Positions 1 to 10,879 of a stretch of DNA of 64,000 bases are shown one piece after another. Made by a program: the position numbers and the translations under genes. Location of the stretch: the NCBI GenBank assembly GCA_015501595.1, contig JADNRX010000118.1, positions 1 through 64,000 of the forward strand, read 5' to 3'. Position 1 is the first letter of the stretch. Every line of letters begins with the position of its first letter. The stretch is from Hymenopellis radicata. Lineage: Eukaryota; Basidiomycota; Agaricomycetes; Agaricales; Physalacriaceae. The notes beneath the pieces were generated by a model. That model did no database searches. It saw only the letters and a program-made list of their open reading frames with translations, and was not told the origin of the DNA.

Positions 1-734
1 AAATATAATATGATTTAAAACATGATTCAACTGACTAAGATTTAAAAAATCTTGCTTAAATCATAATCACCTTACCCGTCTACAGCTTCCTCTTACAACC
101 TAAACCCCTTCCACACCTTGCTCCTTGACACTGAATCAGCGGTACCCGAATTGTTACTAGTGGCGCCTAATGCAGTCGCAGCAGCCCAGGAAGCAGTGGC
201 AGTAGCACCAGCGGATCCCACGACGATAGTGATCGACTCCACAGTCGTGGCTACGACAGTCACAGAGTCTACAGCTATGGTCGTATTGTTTGTACTCGTC
301 CCGGTGCCATTACCATTACTATGAAGAAGGATAAATTAGCAAATAGTGTTAGTGGTGGTGCGCAGGGAGGGGAGAACTACGTTATTACCATTTCCTCTGT
401 GATGATGGTGACCCTGGTGGAGAGAGACTGGAGATACAACTGAGCTGGAATGAGTTGAATAAGCACAGGAACAGAAAGAAAACACGGGAAACAACTTACA
501 AGGTCATGGTACTTAGTAGAAGGCAGCAGGCCAGGCGGAGTTCTAGGCGACTGTGGTTGGTTGACGACGGCACATTCACGGCCACAACCATGCTTGGCAG
601 GACAACCATCACGTCAGAAATCACTTGAACGATATGAACTGTGGGTAGTCTCCCGACGCAGACAGCCAATCAGAATTCTGAGGGCGAGGATAATGACGAC
701 GACGAACAGTGATATCTAATAAAGAGATTGAGTA

Positions 735-987
735 CTGTACCGTTTCGACTGTAAGTTCGCGGCATGTGACGCGTTATGCTGCGAACTTACAGGAACTAAG
801 TTCGTTTCCAGGCACAAGGCCCGGAATTACTATATTTGGACGCTCCCGCTGTAGGCGGGAGCGAAAATTTCCTTTTTGGGCCTTAGGCGCCCTTAAAAAC
901 AGGTCCGTGATGCATTATCTTTTAGTCTAAGTTCGGTTCGCATGCCCGCGTGACGCGTTATGCGAACATGCGGTCGAAACCGTATAG
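735..987. mobile_element. TA-flanked MITE (family A), only in the left repeat arm
   Basis: The element is 253 bp, begins CTGTACCGTTTCGACTG and ends with the inverted form CGGTCGAAACCGTATAG. It is flanked by TA at 733-734 and 988-989. The right arm of the inverted repeat has the empty site, with a single TA at the matching place, so the boundaries and the TA duplication are read directly. Subterminal words of the type GACGCGTTATG face each other near both ends. TA duplication points to the Tc1/mariner group. There is no coding capacity. Confidence 0.93.
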
Positions 988-1435
988 TAGTGTTACACCC
1001 AGCGGGACAGAGCAGCCTCCTCGCCGTCGTCATCAGGCCTCCAACGAGGCAAGAGTCGGCTACGCTTGCAGCCTAACAAAGTATGTATCTGTAATCTTGC
1101 CTCGAGACCTGGAACCCGTTGGTAAGTCTTGTGTATACTGTTCTTGCTAGCAATGTTCATTCTCTTACAGATTTACCCTAAGTGAGCTGGGCATTCTTCG
1201 ATTCCGAGCGTCTTAGTACGGCTCAGTAGAGCTTTTTTTATCGCTGATTGCTGAGCATGGTGTTACGACGACTTGGTGTGTTCTCCAAGCCGGATTCCGA
1301 CGACGACTACAATGTTCCCAAGCAATCGAGCGAACATGACGTGAGCTATGGGTTTGGTGGTGGGAGATTGGATGGATTTAGCGGTGATTACGTGCGCACG
1401 CAATGGCCTGCAGTGGTAGTTTGAACAGCGATGGG

Positions 1436-1635
1436 TAGAGATCACCACGAGTTGCATGAGTCTGGAGAGTACTCGCGAATCAACTCGGACTCGCAGGGTC
1501 AAATACTCGACTCAACTCGACTCATGAGTCAAGGGGACTCGAGTTATGCGCGAGTCATGAACAGCCTTTGACCCCCATGAGTACTCGCCTGATGAGTCAC
1601 GAATCGACTCGAGTCAGGACTTGTGGTGATCTCTA
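1436..1635. mobile_element. 200-bp hAT-like MITE in the left arm
   Basis: The termini are TAGAGATCACCACGAGT and its inverted form ACTTGTGGTGATCTCTA. Near-identical 8-bp flanks (GCGATGGG at 1428-1435 and GCGACGGG at 1636-1643) fit a hAT-type target duplication. The interior is a dense array of GACTC/GAGTC and ACTCG words in both orientations. No ORF of its own. The same element occupies 3469-3668 in the other arm, so it was present before the arms were duplicated. Confidence 0.85.
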
Positions 1636-1872
1636 GCGACGGGCCTTAACAGGTCGGATCAGACCCCGCGCCGTCGTCATCAGGCTCCAGCGATGCAAGG
1701 GTCAACGACACTTGCAGGCCAACAAGGTACATGTTTTTCAATCTTTCTTATTATTAAACCCATATTAAACCTCTCTAGGGTTTCTTCATTGTGCTCCGCT
1801 GTTCCGCCCACGCTTGCTCTCTCTCTCTTCTCATACGTCACCTCAGTAGAAGTCAAGCTCTCCATGAGTACG

Positions 1873-2200
1873 GTGAATACATATAAGAATTTATTAAATA
1901 ATCAAGATTCGACTTGAAATTTGATTTAAATCATATTTTGAAGCTCTCCTACCCAAATATTGTTACACACTCAGAACATTTGTTTGCAGTACTGCCAGCA
2001 CTTGCTGGGGCTTGATGATTCAAATCAAGCATTTAAAATCAAGATTTAAAACAGGCAACATACTGAGGCTTGATTCGAATCACTGATATATTATCATACA
2101 TTTAAAATCAAGATTTTAAACAAGGCAATTTAAAACTTCTATGATGTATCTAGTATATATCTATATCTAGTTTAAAATCACATTCGACGCATTCTGCATG
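1873..2200. repeat. AT-rich segment with repeated TTTAAATC-type words
   Basis: The first part of the spacer between the arms is AT-rich and repeats words such as TTTAAAATCAAG and GATTTAAATCA many times. Similar words fill 1-65 and 4780-5000, just at the outer ends of the arms. I see no gene here. It may be a decayed AT-rich element or subterminal repeats of the larger structure. Confidence 0.6.
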
Positions 2201-2263
2201 TGACCATGTGCACTGAGTTCGTGTATGTCCGCATAATGCCCCGCGTCGCAATGCCATATGCGT

Positions 2264-2740
2264 CTAAGTATAAGGCACTGACCTTCGCCACCGAGGGCCT
2301 TCGTCGTTCAAAGTTGAAGGCTCTGTATTCTTAAGTTGAACATCCGCTTCGCAAAGCTGCTGTAGTGCGTCCCGGTCCTCTGCATCACCACGCTCGCTAG
2401 AGAGGCTCTCCACCCGTGCAAGTTCCTTCCTAAGCCTAACAGCATCTCCCGTCGCCACCTCATGATCACCTTTCACCTCCTCCAGCTGCCGCGCCTTCTC
2501 CTCAATTCATCCTTGATAACTGCCATTTCCTGCGCCTTCGAATTGATCGCCCGCATCTTCTCCGCTAATGAGAGCCTGGTTTCTTGAAGCTCCCGCTTGA
2601 AACCCTCGTCGTCCCGCAACATCGCCCTGTCTCTCTCCAATACGGCTCTATCCCCATCAGCTTCAGCGAGGAATGTCTCGATCTCTCTTGAACGACATGC
2701 TCATACTCGCGCACCCCCAACTTTCAGTCTGTCTGGCCTC
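2264..2740 (-). pseudogene. Coiled-coil gene fragment in the repeat spacer
   Basis: Read on the minus strand this encodes heptad-rich, charged sequence, for example a run of Glu/Arg/Leu around residues of the form LRKELARVESLSSE and an upstream stretch around KRELQETRLSLAEKM. It is broken by stops and frame changes and has no complete ORF, so it is a gene remnant. The style resembles the intact coiled-coil protein at 43921-45567, but I cannot show common descent. It lies just 3' of the P450 fragment on the same strand, so the two may have been captured separately. Confidence 0.45.
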
Positions 2741-2767
2741 CGAACGAATGGACGAAAGGATCTTACC

Positions 2768-3140
2768 GTAAGCCAGTTTCATGATGATGGAACTGGAAGT
2801 TCTGTAGTATATGTTCGTAAATCAACCAGATAGGTCTTTAAGAAAACTTACTTTCGCAGCTAGTCGTTCAAAGCTGTCGGCTTCGTCAAGCAACGAGTTA
2901 AGAACTTCTGTCTCGATCATAGGAAAGAATTGCTTGAGCGTGGTAGCCGTCCCCATGATGCGAGAAAAGTGCTTTCGGAATCGGTGTCCGTAGGGCACAA
3001 TGACGATGGTTTTCAAGTATCCAACGAGCTCGCCGCCCATCTCGAGTCTTCGATGGTCAGAGTAGATGGCCAGTAGATGGCACCTTGGCGTTCCATCTGC
3101 TGCCCTATAGCGGCGGAGTGAGAGGATCGTGGTGATCGGT
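2768..3140 (-). pseudogene. Cytochrome P450 fragment (N-terminal half, broken)
   Basis: Minus-strand translation shows P450 landmarks in the right order. There is the pre-helix-B' segment IYSDHRRLEMGGELVGY, then the helix-C motif VPYGHRFRKHFSR (normally W/F-R-x-x-R), then a helix-D-like stretch QFFPMIETEVLNSLL. After an apparent intron starting GTAAGT near 2842 and ending CTACAG comes an exon reading IIMKLAYG. The I-helix, ExxR and haem-cysteine parts are absent, and upstream coding dissolves into the inverted repeat arm. Family knowledge: P450s of this style are abundant in Agaricomycetes. It is a non-functional fragment. Confidence 0.7.
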
Positions 3141-3468
3141 GATAGGTGCACAATGTGAGTTCGACGACAGGAGAGGCGCAGATGAAGACGTGAAGTCGCG
3201 CGAGGAATCGTTCCAGCGACGCGTCGGACCACGTACTCATGGAGAGCTTGACTTCTACTGAGGTGACGTATGAGAAGAGAGAGAGAGCAAGCGTGGGCGG
3301 AACAGCGGAGCACAATGAAGAAACCCTAGAGAGGTTTAATCTGGGTTTAATAATAAGAAAGATTGAAAAACACGTACCTTGTTGGCCTGCAAGTGTCGTC
3401 GACCCTTGCATCGCTGGAGCCTGATGACGACGGCGCGGGGTCTGATCCGACCTGTTAAGGCCCGTCGC

Positions 3469-3668
3469 TAGAGATCACCACAAGTCCTGACTCGAGTCGA
3501 TTCGTGACTCATCAGGCGAGTACTCATGGGGGTCAAAGGCTGTTCATGACTCGCGCATGACTCGAGTCCCCTTGACTCACGAGTCGAGTTGAGTCGAGTA
3601 TTTGACCCTGCGAGTCCGAGTTGATTCGCGAGTACTCTCCAGACTCATGCAACTCGTGGTGATCTCTA
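3469..3668. mobile_element. 200-bp hAT-like MITE in the right arm
   Basis: Mirror copy of the element at 1436-1635, the same length to the base. Its flanks, CCCGTCGC and CCCATTGC, are the inverted versions of the left-arm flanks and differ from each other at two positions. Confidence 0.85.
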
Positions 3669-4227
3669 CCCATTGCTGTTCAAACTACCACTGCAGGCCA
3701 TTGCGTGCGCACGTAATCACCGCTAAATCCATCCAATCTCCCACTACCAAACCCATAGCTCACGTCATGTTCGCTCGATTGCTTGGGAACATCGTAGTCG
3801 TCGTCGGAATCCGGCTTGGAGAACACACCAAGTCGTCGTAACACTATGCTCAGCAATCAGCGATAAAAAAAGCTCTACTGAGCCGTACTAAGACGCTCGG
3901 AATCGAAGAATGCCCAGCTCACTTAGGGTAAATCTGTAAGAGAATGAACATTGCTAGCAAGAACAGTATACACAAGACTTACCAACGGGTTCCAGGTCTC
4001 GAGGCAAGATTACAGATACATACTTTGTTAGGCTGCAAGCGTAGCCGACTCTTGCCTCGTTGGAGGCCTGATGACGACGGCGAGGAGGCTGCTCTGTCCC
4101 GCTGGGTGTAACACTACTCAATCTCTTTATTAGATATCACTGTTCGTCGTCGTCATTATCCTCACCCTCAGAATTCTGATTGGCTGTCTGCGTCGGGAGA
4201 CTACCCACAGTTCATATCGTTCAAGTG

Positions 4228-4756
4228 ATTTCTGACGTGATGGTTGTCCTGCCAAGCATGGTTGTGGCCGTGAATGTGCCGTCGTCAACCAACCACAGTC
4301 GCCTAGGACTCCGCCTGGCCTGCTGCCTTCTACTAAGTACCATGACCTTGTAAGTTGTTTCCCGTGTTTTCTTTCTGTTCCTGTGCTTATTCAACTCGTT
4401 CCAGCTCAGTTGTATCTCCAGTCTCTCTCCACCAGGGTCACCATCATCACAGAGGAAATGGTAATAACGTAGTTCTCCCCTCCCCGCGCACCACCACTAA
4501 CACTATTTGCTAATTTATCCTTCTTCATAGTAATGGTAATGGCACTGGGACGAGTACAAACAATACGACCATAGCTGTAGACTCTGTGACTGTCGTAGCC
4601 ACGACTGTGGAGTCGATCACTATCATCGTGGGATCCGCTGGTGCTACTGCCACTGCTTCCTGGGCTGCTGCGACTGCATTAGGCGCCACTAGTAACAATT
4701 CGGGTACCGCTGATTCAGTGTCAAGGAGCAAGGTGTGGAAGGGGTTTAGGTTGTAA
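4228..4756 (+). CDS. Possible spliced gene within the repeat arm; Ser/Thr-rich C-terminus
   Basis: I do not recognise this gene. Three pieces look like exons separated by short introns with good splice sites: up to 4349 (followed by GTAAGTTG), 4436-4460 (preceded by CACCAG, followed by GTAATAAC), and 4531-4756 (preceded by TTCATAG, ending in TAA). The last piece encodes an Asn/Thr/Ser-rich stretch, then an Ala/Gly-rich weakly hydrophobic segment (ITIIVGSAGATATASWAAA), then a basic tail KVWKGFRL. The start is not clear. The mirror copy lies on the minus strand in the left arm. It may be a gene carried by the inverted repeat, or chance. Confidence 0.3.
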
Positions 4757-4779
4757 GAGGAAGCTGTAGACGGGTAAGG

Positions 4780-5035
4780 TGATTATGATTTAAGCAAGAT
4801 TTTTTAAATCTTAGTCAGTTGAATTATGTTTTAAATCATATTATATTTAAATCATAGTTTTAAAGCAAGGGATTTAAATAAGGGTGTGCACATTCACCTT
4901 TCAGACTACATAATATTAAGTAAGGCTCTAGTATGTTGCACAGTATAGTAAGTATTTATTTTAAATCAATATTTGCTTTAAATCAAAGTGCAATTCAGAC
5001 CATGATTATTTAATTAATTCTTATATCTCTACTGG
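4780..5035. repeat. AT-rich segment at the outer edge of the right arm
   Basis: AT-rich sequence with repeated TTTAAATC/GATTTAAA words, similar to 1-65 and 1873-2200. No gene seen. Confidence 0.5.
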
Positions 5036-5734
5036 GGTGGTGGTAGGAGTAAGAGGGTGGTGGGTGGTGGGAGACGAGAGGAGAGGCATGGTGAGCACTC
5101 ACCGTGCATATCCTTTGCAGCACGTCGTCCGTGTCCCGCCGCCTCATCGTCGCCATCACATCCTTATCCATCCCATCCATATCATCAACACCATCGCATC
5201 CTCCTTCTCGTTGTCGTCTGCGTAGTCCTTAAGCCAATGTTCCTTGCTGGCTGTCGTCTGCTGCCCATTTACTGGGGCTTACGCGTCCTCAGGTGCCGTG
5301 GAGACAACTAAAAGTCGTTCTCCATTACAAAGATGCCGACGTAGAGTCAAGCGCCAGTGTCTTCATCGCCGACTTAAGGTCGAGCGACGGTCCGTAGTGA
5401 ATGATGGTGGGAGAGAGAGCAGAGAGAGACACGATCAGACGCTTATGCGTCCTTTCTCGGATCTCGGTCCAGTACGCCGGATCACATCAAATCATTGTGC
5501 ACGTCTTTTTGAGCCATTTTTTAGCTCAAAAAAATAAATAAAAATTTCTAAAAAATGCGAGTGTTAGGCAGGTGTCTGCCCGCGGGTACTCGCAGGCCAG
5601 AGGCAGACACCCGCACTCGGGTAGACACCCGTACTGACACCCTACCCGGCACCGGCAAACACTCGATACCCGGGTGTGAGTGCCGAGTGCACCCAGGTGC
5701 ACACTTAAGCACCTGACACTCGTGCCTAGGTCTA
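5036..5734 (-). mobile_element. Truncated hAT-1 copy (ACTCG-rich)
   Basis: The right end, CACTCGTGCCTAGGTCTA at 5734, matches the terminus of the complete hAT-1 element at 10880-11959. The inner part is recognisably the same: the repeated phrase GTGGAGACAACTxAAAGTCG around 5300, then GAGCGACGG, then the interior of telomere-like CCCG/ACTCG words at 5550-5730. The left end is not identifiable, so this is a partial or eroded copy. No coding capacity. Confidence 0.65.
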
Positions 5735-7629
5735 CACTCGAGTAATACCTGAGTGCAGCACTATTCACGGGTATTCCGCATACACGAGTGTATTATCACT
5801 TGTGTATGGTGGCGGGTGTACTCGTGTATGGTGGCAGATGTACTTATGTACTGGCAGGTGTACTTATGTACACACGAATCCTCCACATCCTCCACCTCAA
5901 CTAGAGACCTCAATGAGTCACCGAGTCATCTGATGACTCGACTCGCCTCGGGGACCTCGGAGTTCGGACTCGCATGACTCGTGAGTTACATACTCGCAAG
6001 TTTAATCGCGAGTCTGAGTAGCAGGTTACAGACCGTGAGTCATCATATGATAACTCGCAAATATTTAGATATATATTTAAACTGAATTTACGAATTTTTT
6101 AGAGAGCAAATAGTCTGCAACGTCTTGAGAACAAGACGTGCACGATTATCCTGCTCAATCTGGCGATCCGGGCCGAGTCCCGAAGCGACGTGTCAGCATC
6201 TGATTGAGTGGTATTTCTTTGCTCTCAACCACCACTACGACCACCACCACCACCCAGGGAGTGACGATTGTCGCTCCCCCTGCTCTGACGATTGTCAGGC
6301 AGCCTGTGGGGTATGTTTGTGGCCTTGGCTTTGTGCTGGGCTTGCTGCTGCTGTCTTTATAACGACAGCAGAGGACGACGACCCGGACAACCCAAACAAC
6401 AACCTGGATGACGGCAACACGAGGATGCCAAGGTGGAGGATAGAAGGAGCTGGAGAAGAAGAAGGAGGAGATAAAGAGGAGGATGAGGAGATGTTGACAT
6501 GTTGACAATGACGATGACGACCACTGTCACCACCACCATCACCACTGCTCCTTCTCCACTACCATTACCACTCCTTCACCACCCTACCACTCTCTTACCA
6601 TCACCCTCACCCCATCCTCATGCCCAGCTGACTGTCCCCGTGCTATTGCCCGGGGATGCTCGCTGTGCATGAATTCTGGGAGGTGATGGACTCACAAGTA
6701 CTCGTGAGTATCCGAGATAACTCGCGGATGACTCGTTGAAGTTTTTAACCTCAACTCGCGGTCACTTCATGCCACGTCAGCATCCTCCAGCAATTGCGGA
6801 AGGAGCATCAGCGGTGCATGATTTAAATGATGTGATGGGTGTGGAGGACGGGAGGTAGATGGAGATGGTCTGGAGGTATGGCGCCTCGTTGGAGGGCTTA
6901 CCTGTGCAATAGAAACCTAGAATACAGAGTTAGTACAATAAAAGATTTGACGACATCTGCAGACGTCACCAACAGCAAGAAGAGACAATAAAAATGTACC
7001 TCTGTCGCGTCGCCTGCAGACGATGAGGCAGCCCATATCCGCTGCCCCCACTCTTCAAGCACGCTGTTCAGCATGGCGGGTGGCGTCTCCTCCTTGAAGT
7101 ATGCAGATGCCAACTTTAAGTCGAGCACCAATAGTCCTGCTGCCTCATTTGCGAGGGCTTACGCATCTGAGTAGTAGTGTTTCCGTGGAGACAACTTAAA
7201 GTCGTTCTCCATTTATACAGCGCCGACTCAGAGTCGAGTGCCGGTGTCTTCATCGTTGACTCAAAGTCGAGCGACGGATGGGTGGTGGTGGTGGTGGTGA
7301 GGAGAGAGACCCAATCGCACGCTTATGTGTCCTTTCTCGGACCTCAGTCCCAGTTGCCGGATTTGACGCAGATACCTCGTTTCTGAGCCATAAGGCCCTG
7401 TTTAACTTCAGAAAAATCTGTAAATTTACTATAAATATATATGTAAATACCCGAGTGTTTACATGGGTGTTTGGGCACGGATACTCGCAGCCCAAAGTCG
7501 GACACCCGCATTCGGGTACCCATCCGTGCGAACACACTACCTGACACCGCCAAACACTCGATACCCAAGTGTGAGTGTCGAGTGCACTTGAGTGCATACT
7601 TAAACACCAGACACTCTTGCCTAGGTCTA
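5735..7629 (-). mobile_element. Eroded hAT-1 copy, split by a nested element
   Basis: The segments 5770-5901 and 6756-6830 are contiguous in the intact hAT-1 at 10880-11959 (compare the reverse complement of about 11690-11830). They are separated here by the 846-bp element at 5902-6747. The right end CTTGCCTAGGTCTA at 7629 is the family terminus. The left terminus is worn away next to 5735. No ORF of a transposase is present. The order of insertion is clear: this copy first, then the nested one. Confidence 0.72.
5902..6747. mobile_element. hAT-2 non-autonomous element nested in hAT-1
   Basis: 846 bp, bounded by perfect 8-bp duplications ACCTCAAC at 5894-5901 and 6748-6755. The left end is TAGAGACCTCAATGAGTCA. 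The right end (GACTCGTTGAAGTTTTTA) is the inverted form with several C-to-T or G-to-A changes. Both ends carry GAGTC/ACTCG words. The middle (6230-6480) holds GAT/GAC-type triplet repeats that give short acidic ORFs, which I do not take as genes. A second, chimeric-looking copy lies at 19982-21119. Confidence 0.85.
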
Positions 7630-7639
7630 TCCTCGAATG

Positions 7640-8440
7640 ACCATCTTAATGTTATTGATGAAACTGCTTCTCTCTTCGAAGTACAAATTAGAGTCTGCCA
7701 CAGATTGAGTAAATCAGCGGATATCCGCGACCCGATCCCTGACTCAATCCGCAGATCGGATCAGAAAAAAGTGATCCGATTCGTGTGATCCGGATTGCGG
7801 CACGGTTCACGGTTTGGCTGAGGTCTGCATGGATATCCGTATCAGCGATCCATGCTCGATCCATGCTCGATCCATGCTCGATCCGTGCTCTCAGCACTGC
7901 ACGACAACTTTGAATTAAAAAAAATTCAAGGTCGTCATTCAGTGTCTGAGAGATCGAAATTTGATCTCTCAAGATCAAATATTTGATCTCGAGTGATTGA
8001 GACTCTCTAACACTCTCACCACCACCATCATCTTGCCTGCCTCCCGCCATCATCGACCCATCGCTCAACTTTATGTCGGTGATGATGCTACTGACACTCA
8101 ACTTTGCGTCGGCGTCGCTTGTCCAGGAGACGACTTTATGTCGTCTCTACGTAGACCAGGCCAAGCAGGACGACATCCACCATCGGATACCCCTACGCGC
8201 TGTCTCAAAGATGGCATCACTCACCTATGACCACAACATCAATGCAGGAGCTCGCTGGATGCCCCCCGAGCGGGCTTGGACGACTGCAAGGCCGTTGCTA
8301 GGGCTATAATGCCCTAGCAACAGCCCAGCATCCACGCGTAAGCCCCTCGAGCGGTCAGCAGACGTCAACTAACAATGACGATGATCTTTAGGAGGCTCTA
8401 GGATGATAGAGCATGTCTCCGCCCTGCCATAGTGCAGGCT
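7640..8440 (+). mobile_element. Diverged hAT-1-like remnant with a small tandem repeat
   Basis: The stretch 8040-8350 shares phrases with hAT-1 (TCGGCGTCGCTTGTCC, GACGACTTTATGTCGTCTC, ACGCGTAAGCCCCTCG) in the orientation of the copy at 10880. The flanking part around 7845-7890 is a tandem of an 11-bp unit, GATCCATGCTC, three to four times. No recognisable termini or gene. Confidence 0.5.
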
Positions 8441-8652
8441 TGAAAAGCAGAGTTGGCGAATTATGAGTGCGCGACATATATAACGCCGCGTGAACAGGTG
8501 CATTCCCTGAATTATCTTCCTCATCCTATCACTGATTGTTTCTATATTTTTTATGTAGTAGTAAGCCCTGCTAATGCGGACAGCAGGAAGTCATGTTTCA
8601 CTCGACAATTCGAACAATGACATCATTCAAAATGCCGACATCAACACTTATA

Positions 8653-8906
8653 CTGTAGCGTTTCGACCGTTAATTCTCATATTGGATCACGGGGCCTCAC
8701 GAAGCGAAGCTATACATACTAGATATTGCATCACAGCCAGCATTCTCAGGGTCACCTCACTCAAAAAGGAAATTTTCTGGCTCACCTAACGGCGGGCATA
8801 TCCCAATTAGGTAATTCCCGCCTCTGTGCCTGATCGCGAAGCTGTTCGCTGTAAGTTCACACTATATCGGGTCACAGGCCATGAAGTTATGGTTGAAACG
8901 CTACAG
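8653..8906. mobile_element. TA-flanked MITE (family A)
   Basis: 254 bp, starting CTGTAGCGTTTCGACCG and ending GGTTGAAACGCTACAG, flanked by TA at 8651-8652 and 8907-8908. It shares the terminal core TTTCGACCG with the elements at 735, 18641, 21923 and 22151. Non-coding. Confidence 0.85.
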
Positions 8907-9460
8907 TAGTGATGCCGACGACGAGTTACATTCATGTCAGGAGGTAGCGGGAGTACAGGCATTAAGCATGGTGCATCCGCAAATGATGCCACCCAGACAG
9001 GTATGAATTCTTTTCTACAATACTTACCTACTTATACTATCTCTATCATCACAACCTCTTCATCCCCACTACTCTATCCACCATTTTTTTCTTTGTTGGT
9101 ATGTGATACACTTTTTTAAGTGTTCCATGCCACGCCGAAAAAAATCACGAACTACCTGCGAGTATCTGCAGATCATCTGAGTGACTTGATTTATAAATTG
9201 AGTCGCCATACGGATTGTATTTATATATGATTCAGATCATTGTATAGATTACAGTCTCGGACTTTAGAGCACAGATATCCATGCAACGGATTGCGGATCG
9301 AATCGGTTCGCGATCCATGGCAGTCTCTAGTACAAATGAATTCTAAGAGTAAGGAGCATTTTTAAAGGCCTCTACTCTATAATACCTCTTTTCAACATAT
9401 GCTGACATTGTTAGCATATCTCTTTGATGTAGTCATATTCACTACATCTCAATATAGATA

Positions 9461-9691
9461 CTGTAGTATTTCGATCAATTCGTCGTTCGATTTTCGTGTG
9501 ACCGAGTGATCGAGATTTTATGTTCATCGATTTCCTTATATAGGTATTCCCGACGCGGCAAAGCTGCATCGGAGGGCGTCGGGACCTCGTCGGGGGCCCC
9601 GCCAGGGCAATTTTGCTGTGACACTGGTGACATTTCGTCAAATTCGTTGGTCCTGTGATCAGTGACCAACAAATTGAACGAAATAGTACAG
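9461..9691. mobile_element. TA-flanked MITE (family B)
   Basis: 231 bp, from CTGTAGTATTTCGATCAATTC to CGAAATAGTACAG, with TA at 9459-9460 and 9692-9693. The interior has GACGAA/TTCGTC, a region of GGGGCCCCGCCAG, and GTCACAG/CTGTGAC words. These place it with the copies at 21380-21612 and 25230-25452, although its extreme ends look more like family A. Confidence 0.82.
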
Positions 9692-9693
9692 TA

Positions 9694-10840
9694 GTTAAGC
9701 TCGCTACAGTTTTATTTCTATAAAGTTTTAACTTTGCTTCAGCAAATATTATTTTACTGATGTCTTCACAATTTACTTTGCAGGTTTATTCATAGTATTA
9801 TAAATGCTTTTAAAGATACTTAATTCAATAGTCCTATTTATAATCGGATTGGTGCTCAACTCGCTAAGAAATTTAATAAGTTTCAATTTTACTTAATTAA
9901 GCTTTGAGACTGCTTAATCACTTTTATAAATTGCAACATGACAGTATTCAACTCTACAAGTTCATTGATGGCAAATTCAATAATAATCGTAAAAATAACA
10001 TAAATTAATTTAGTAATTTCTTTTATAATAAGAATTATAGCTACTCATTTCTCACAGAAGACATTAATGAACTTGTTCAATATAGCAATGTCTTTATTAT
10101 GAGTTTATAATTCTCAATAGTGAATAGGTCATTCTTAAAATTGATAGATCTTTATTATTAACATTACTTTATACTAACTAATTCATATAGAGCGAATCTA
10201 GCACTTTCTTAGTGATTTTAATGAGATTGTAGAATTTATCTACTTTCTCATTTACTTATTGAAAATGATGATTTTAGTTTTATTAATAATGAAAATAACA
10301 ATCATTATGTTTACTTCTTCTCTCAGGCATATATTTTAAGATGCTTCAGAATACTGAATGTATTGAATTACATACTCATTTTATAATAATATATAATATA
10401 AAATAAAATAAATCCTTAAATGAGAAAGATGACGAGAAATTGAACTTATAGTCTCCGAGGACATAACTAGTCTATTTGTCACTTATCGACTTTTCTATAT
10501 AGAAAAAGCTTAAAAAAGTGTAAAAAAGTCCTAAAAAGTTGTAAAATAACTTCACTAATGTGATGTACTTTATAGCTACATGAAACGAACTCTGTTCTAT
10601 CCGTTAGGTTTGCACAATATATGTCAGCTGTTGAATTTTATATTAAAGTACACGATATGCAGCAGCTTTATACTACTTATATAATTTAATATATTAGCTA
10701 TGTATATTAAAAAAACTATCTAAACTTTTTCTTAATAACTTAAGCCATATATATAAATTAATTACTAAAGAAGTTTCTTAATATTTTAAGCCTATGAAGC
10801 GGAAAGGCAGCGTCACCCTTTGATTATGTAATATGGTCAC
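9694..10840. other. Very AT-rich island without genes
   Basis: About 1.1 kb of strongly A+T-rich sequence, in sharp contrast with its GC-balanced surroundings. No ORF above background, no splice pattern and no RNA gene that I can recognise. Possible origins are a retroelement decayed by C-to-T mutation, or organelle-derived DNA. I saw no recognisable mitochondrial gene. Confidence 0.6.
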
Positions 10841-10879
10841 TTGTGAATGATGCCTATCTTACTGTACACTTGATTGAGT

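Larger units (their letters stand above)
1..1872 (+). repeat. Left arm of a 1.6-kb inverted repeat
   Basis: This stretch is the reverse complement of 3232-4848. Without the 255 bp added by the MITE at 735-987 and its TA duplication, both arms are exactly 1617 bp, with about a dozen scattered substitutions and no other indel that I can see. The match reaches position 1, so the repeat may continue outside the window. The arm contains a 200-bp hAT-like MITE and a mirror copy of the small spliced ORF described in the right arm. It could be the long terminal inverted repeat of a large DNA element or a recent inverted duplication. The inner edge, at 1872/3232, is sharp. Confidence 0.93.
3232..4848 (-). 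repeat. Right arm of the 1.6-kb inverted repeat
   Basis: This is the reverse complement of 1-1872 without the MITE at 735-987. It begins with CGTACTCATGGAGAGC and runs at least to the A/T-rich ATTATATTT near 4848, where the left copy reaches the window edge. The arm gives the empty target site for the left-arm MITE near 4111-4125. Confidence 0.93.

Noticed and set aside
2760..2800. QFHDDG-like peptide shared with 43690 on the plus strand
   Set aside because: A shared 17-base word only; the minus strand at 2768-2810 fits the P450 exon IIMKLAYG better, so the match is taken as chance.
5550..5734. Telomere-like or simple-sequence DNA rich in ACTCG/CCCG
   Set aside because: Such stretches are bounded by defined termini and 8-bp duplications in intact copies, so they are parts of hAT-like elements.
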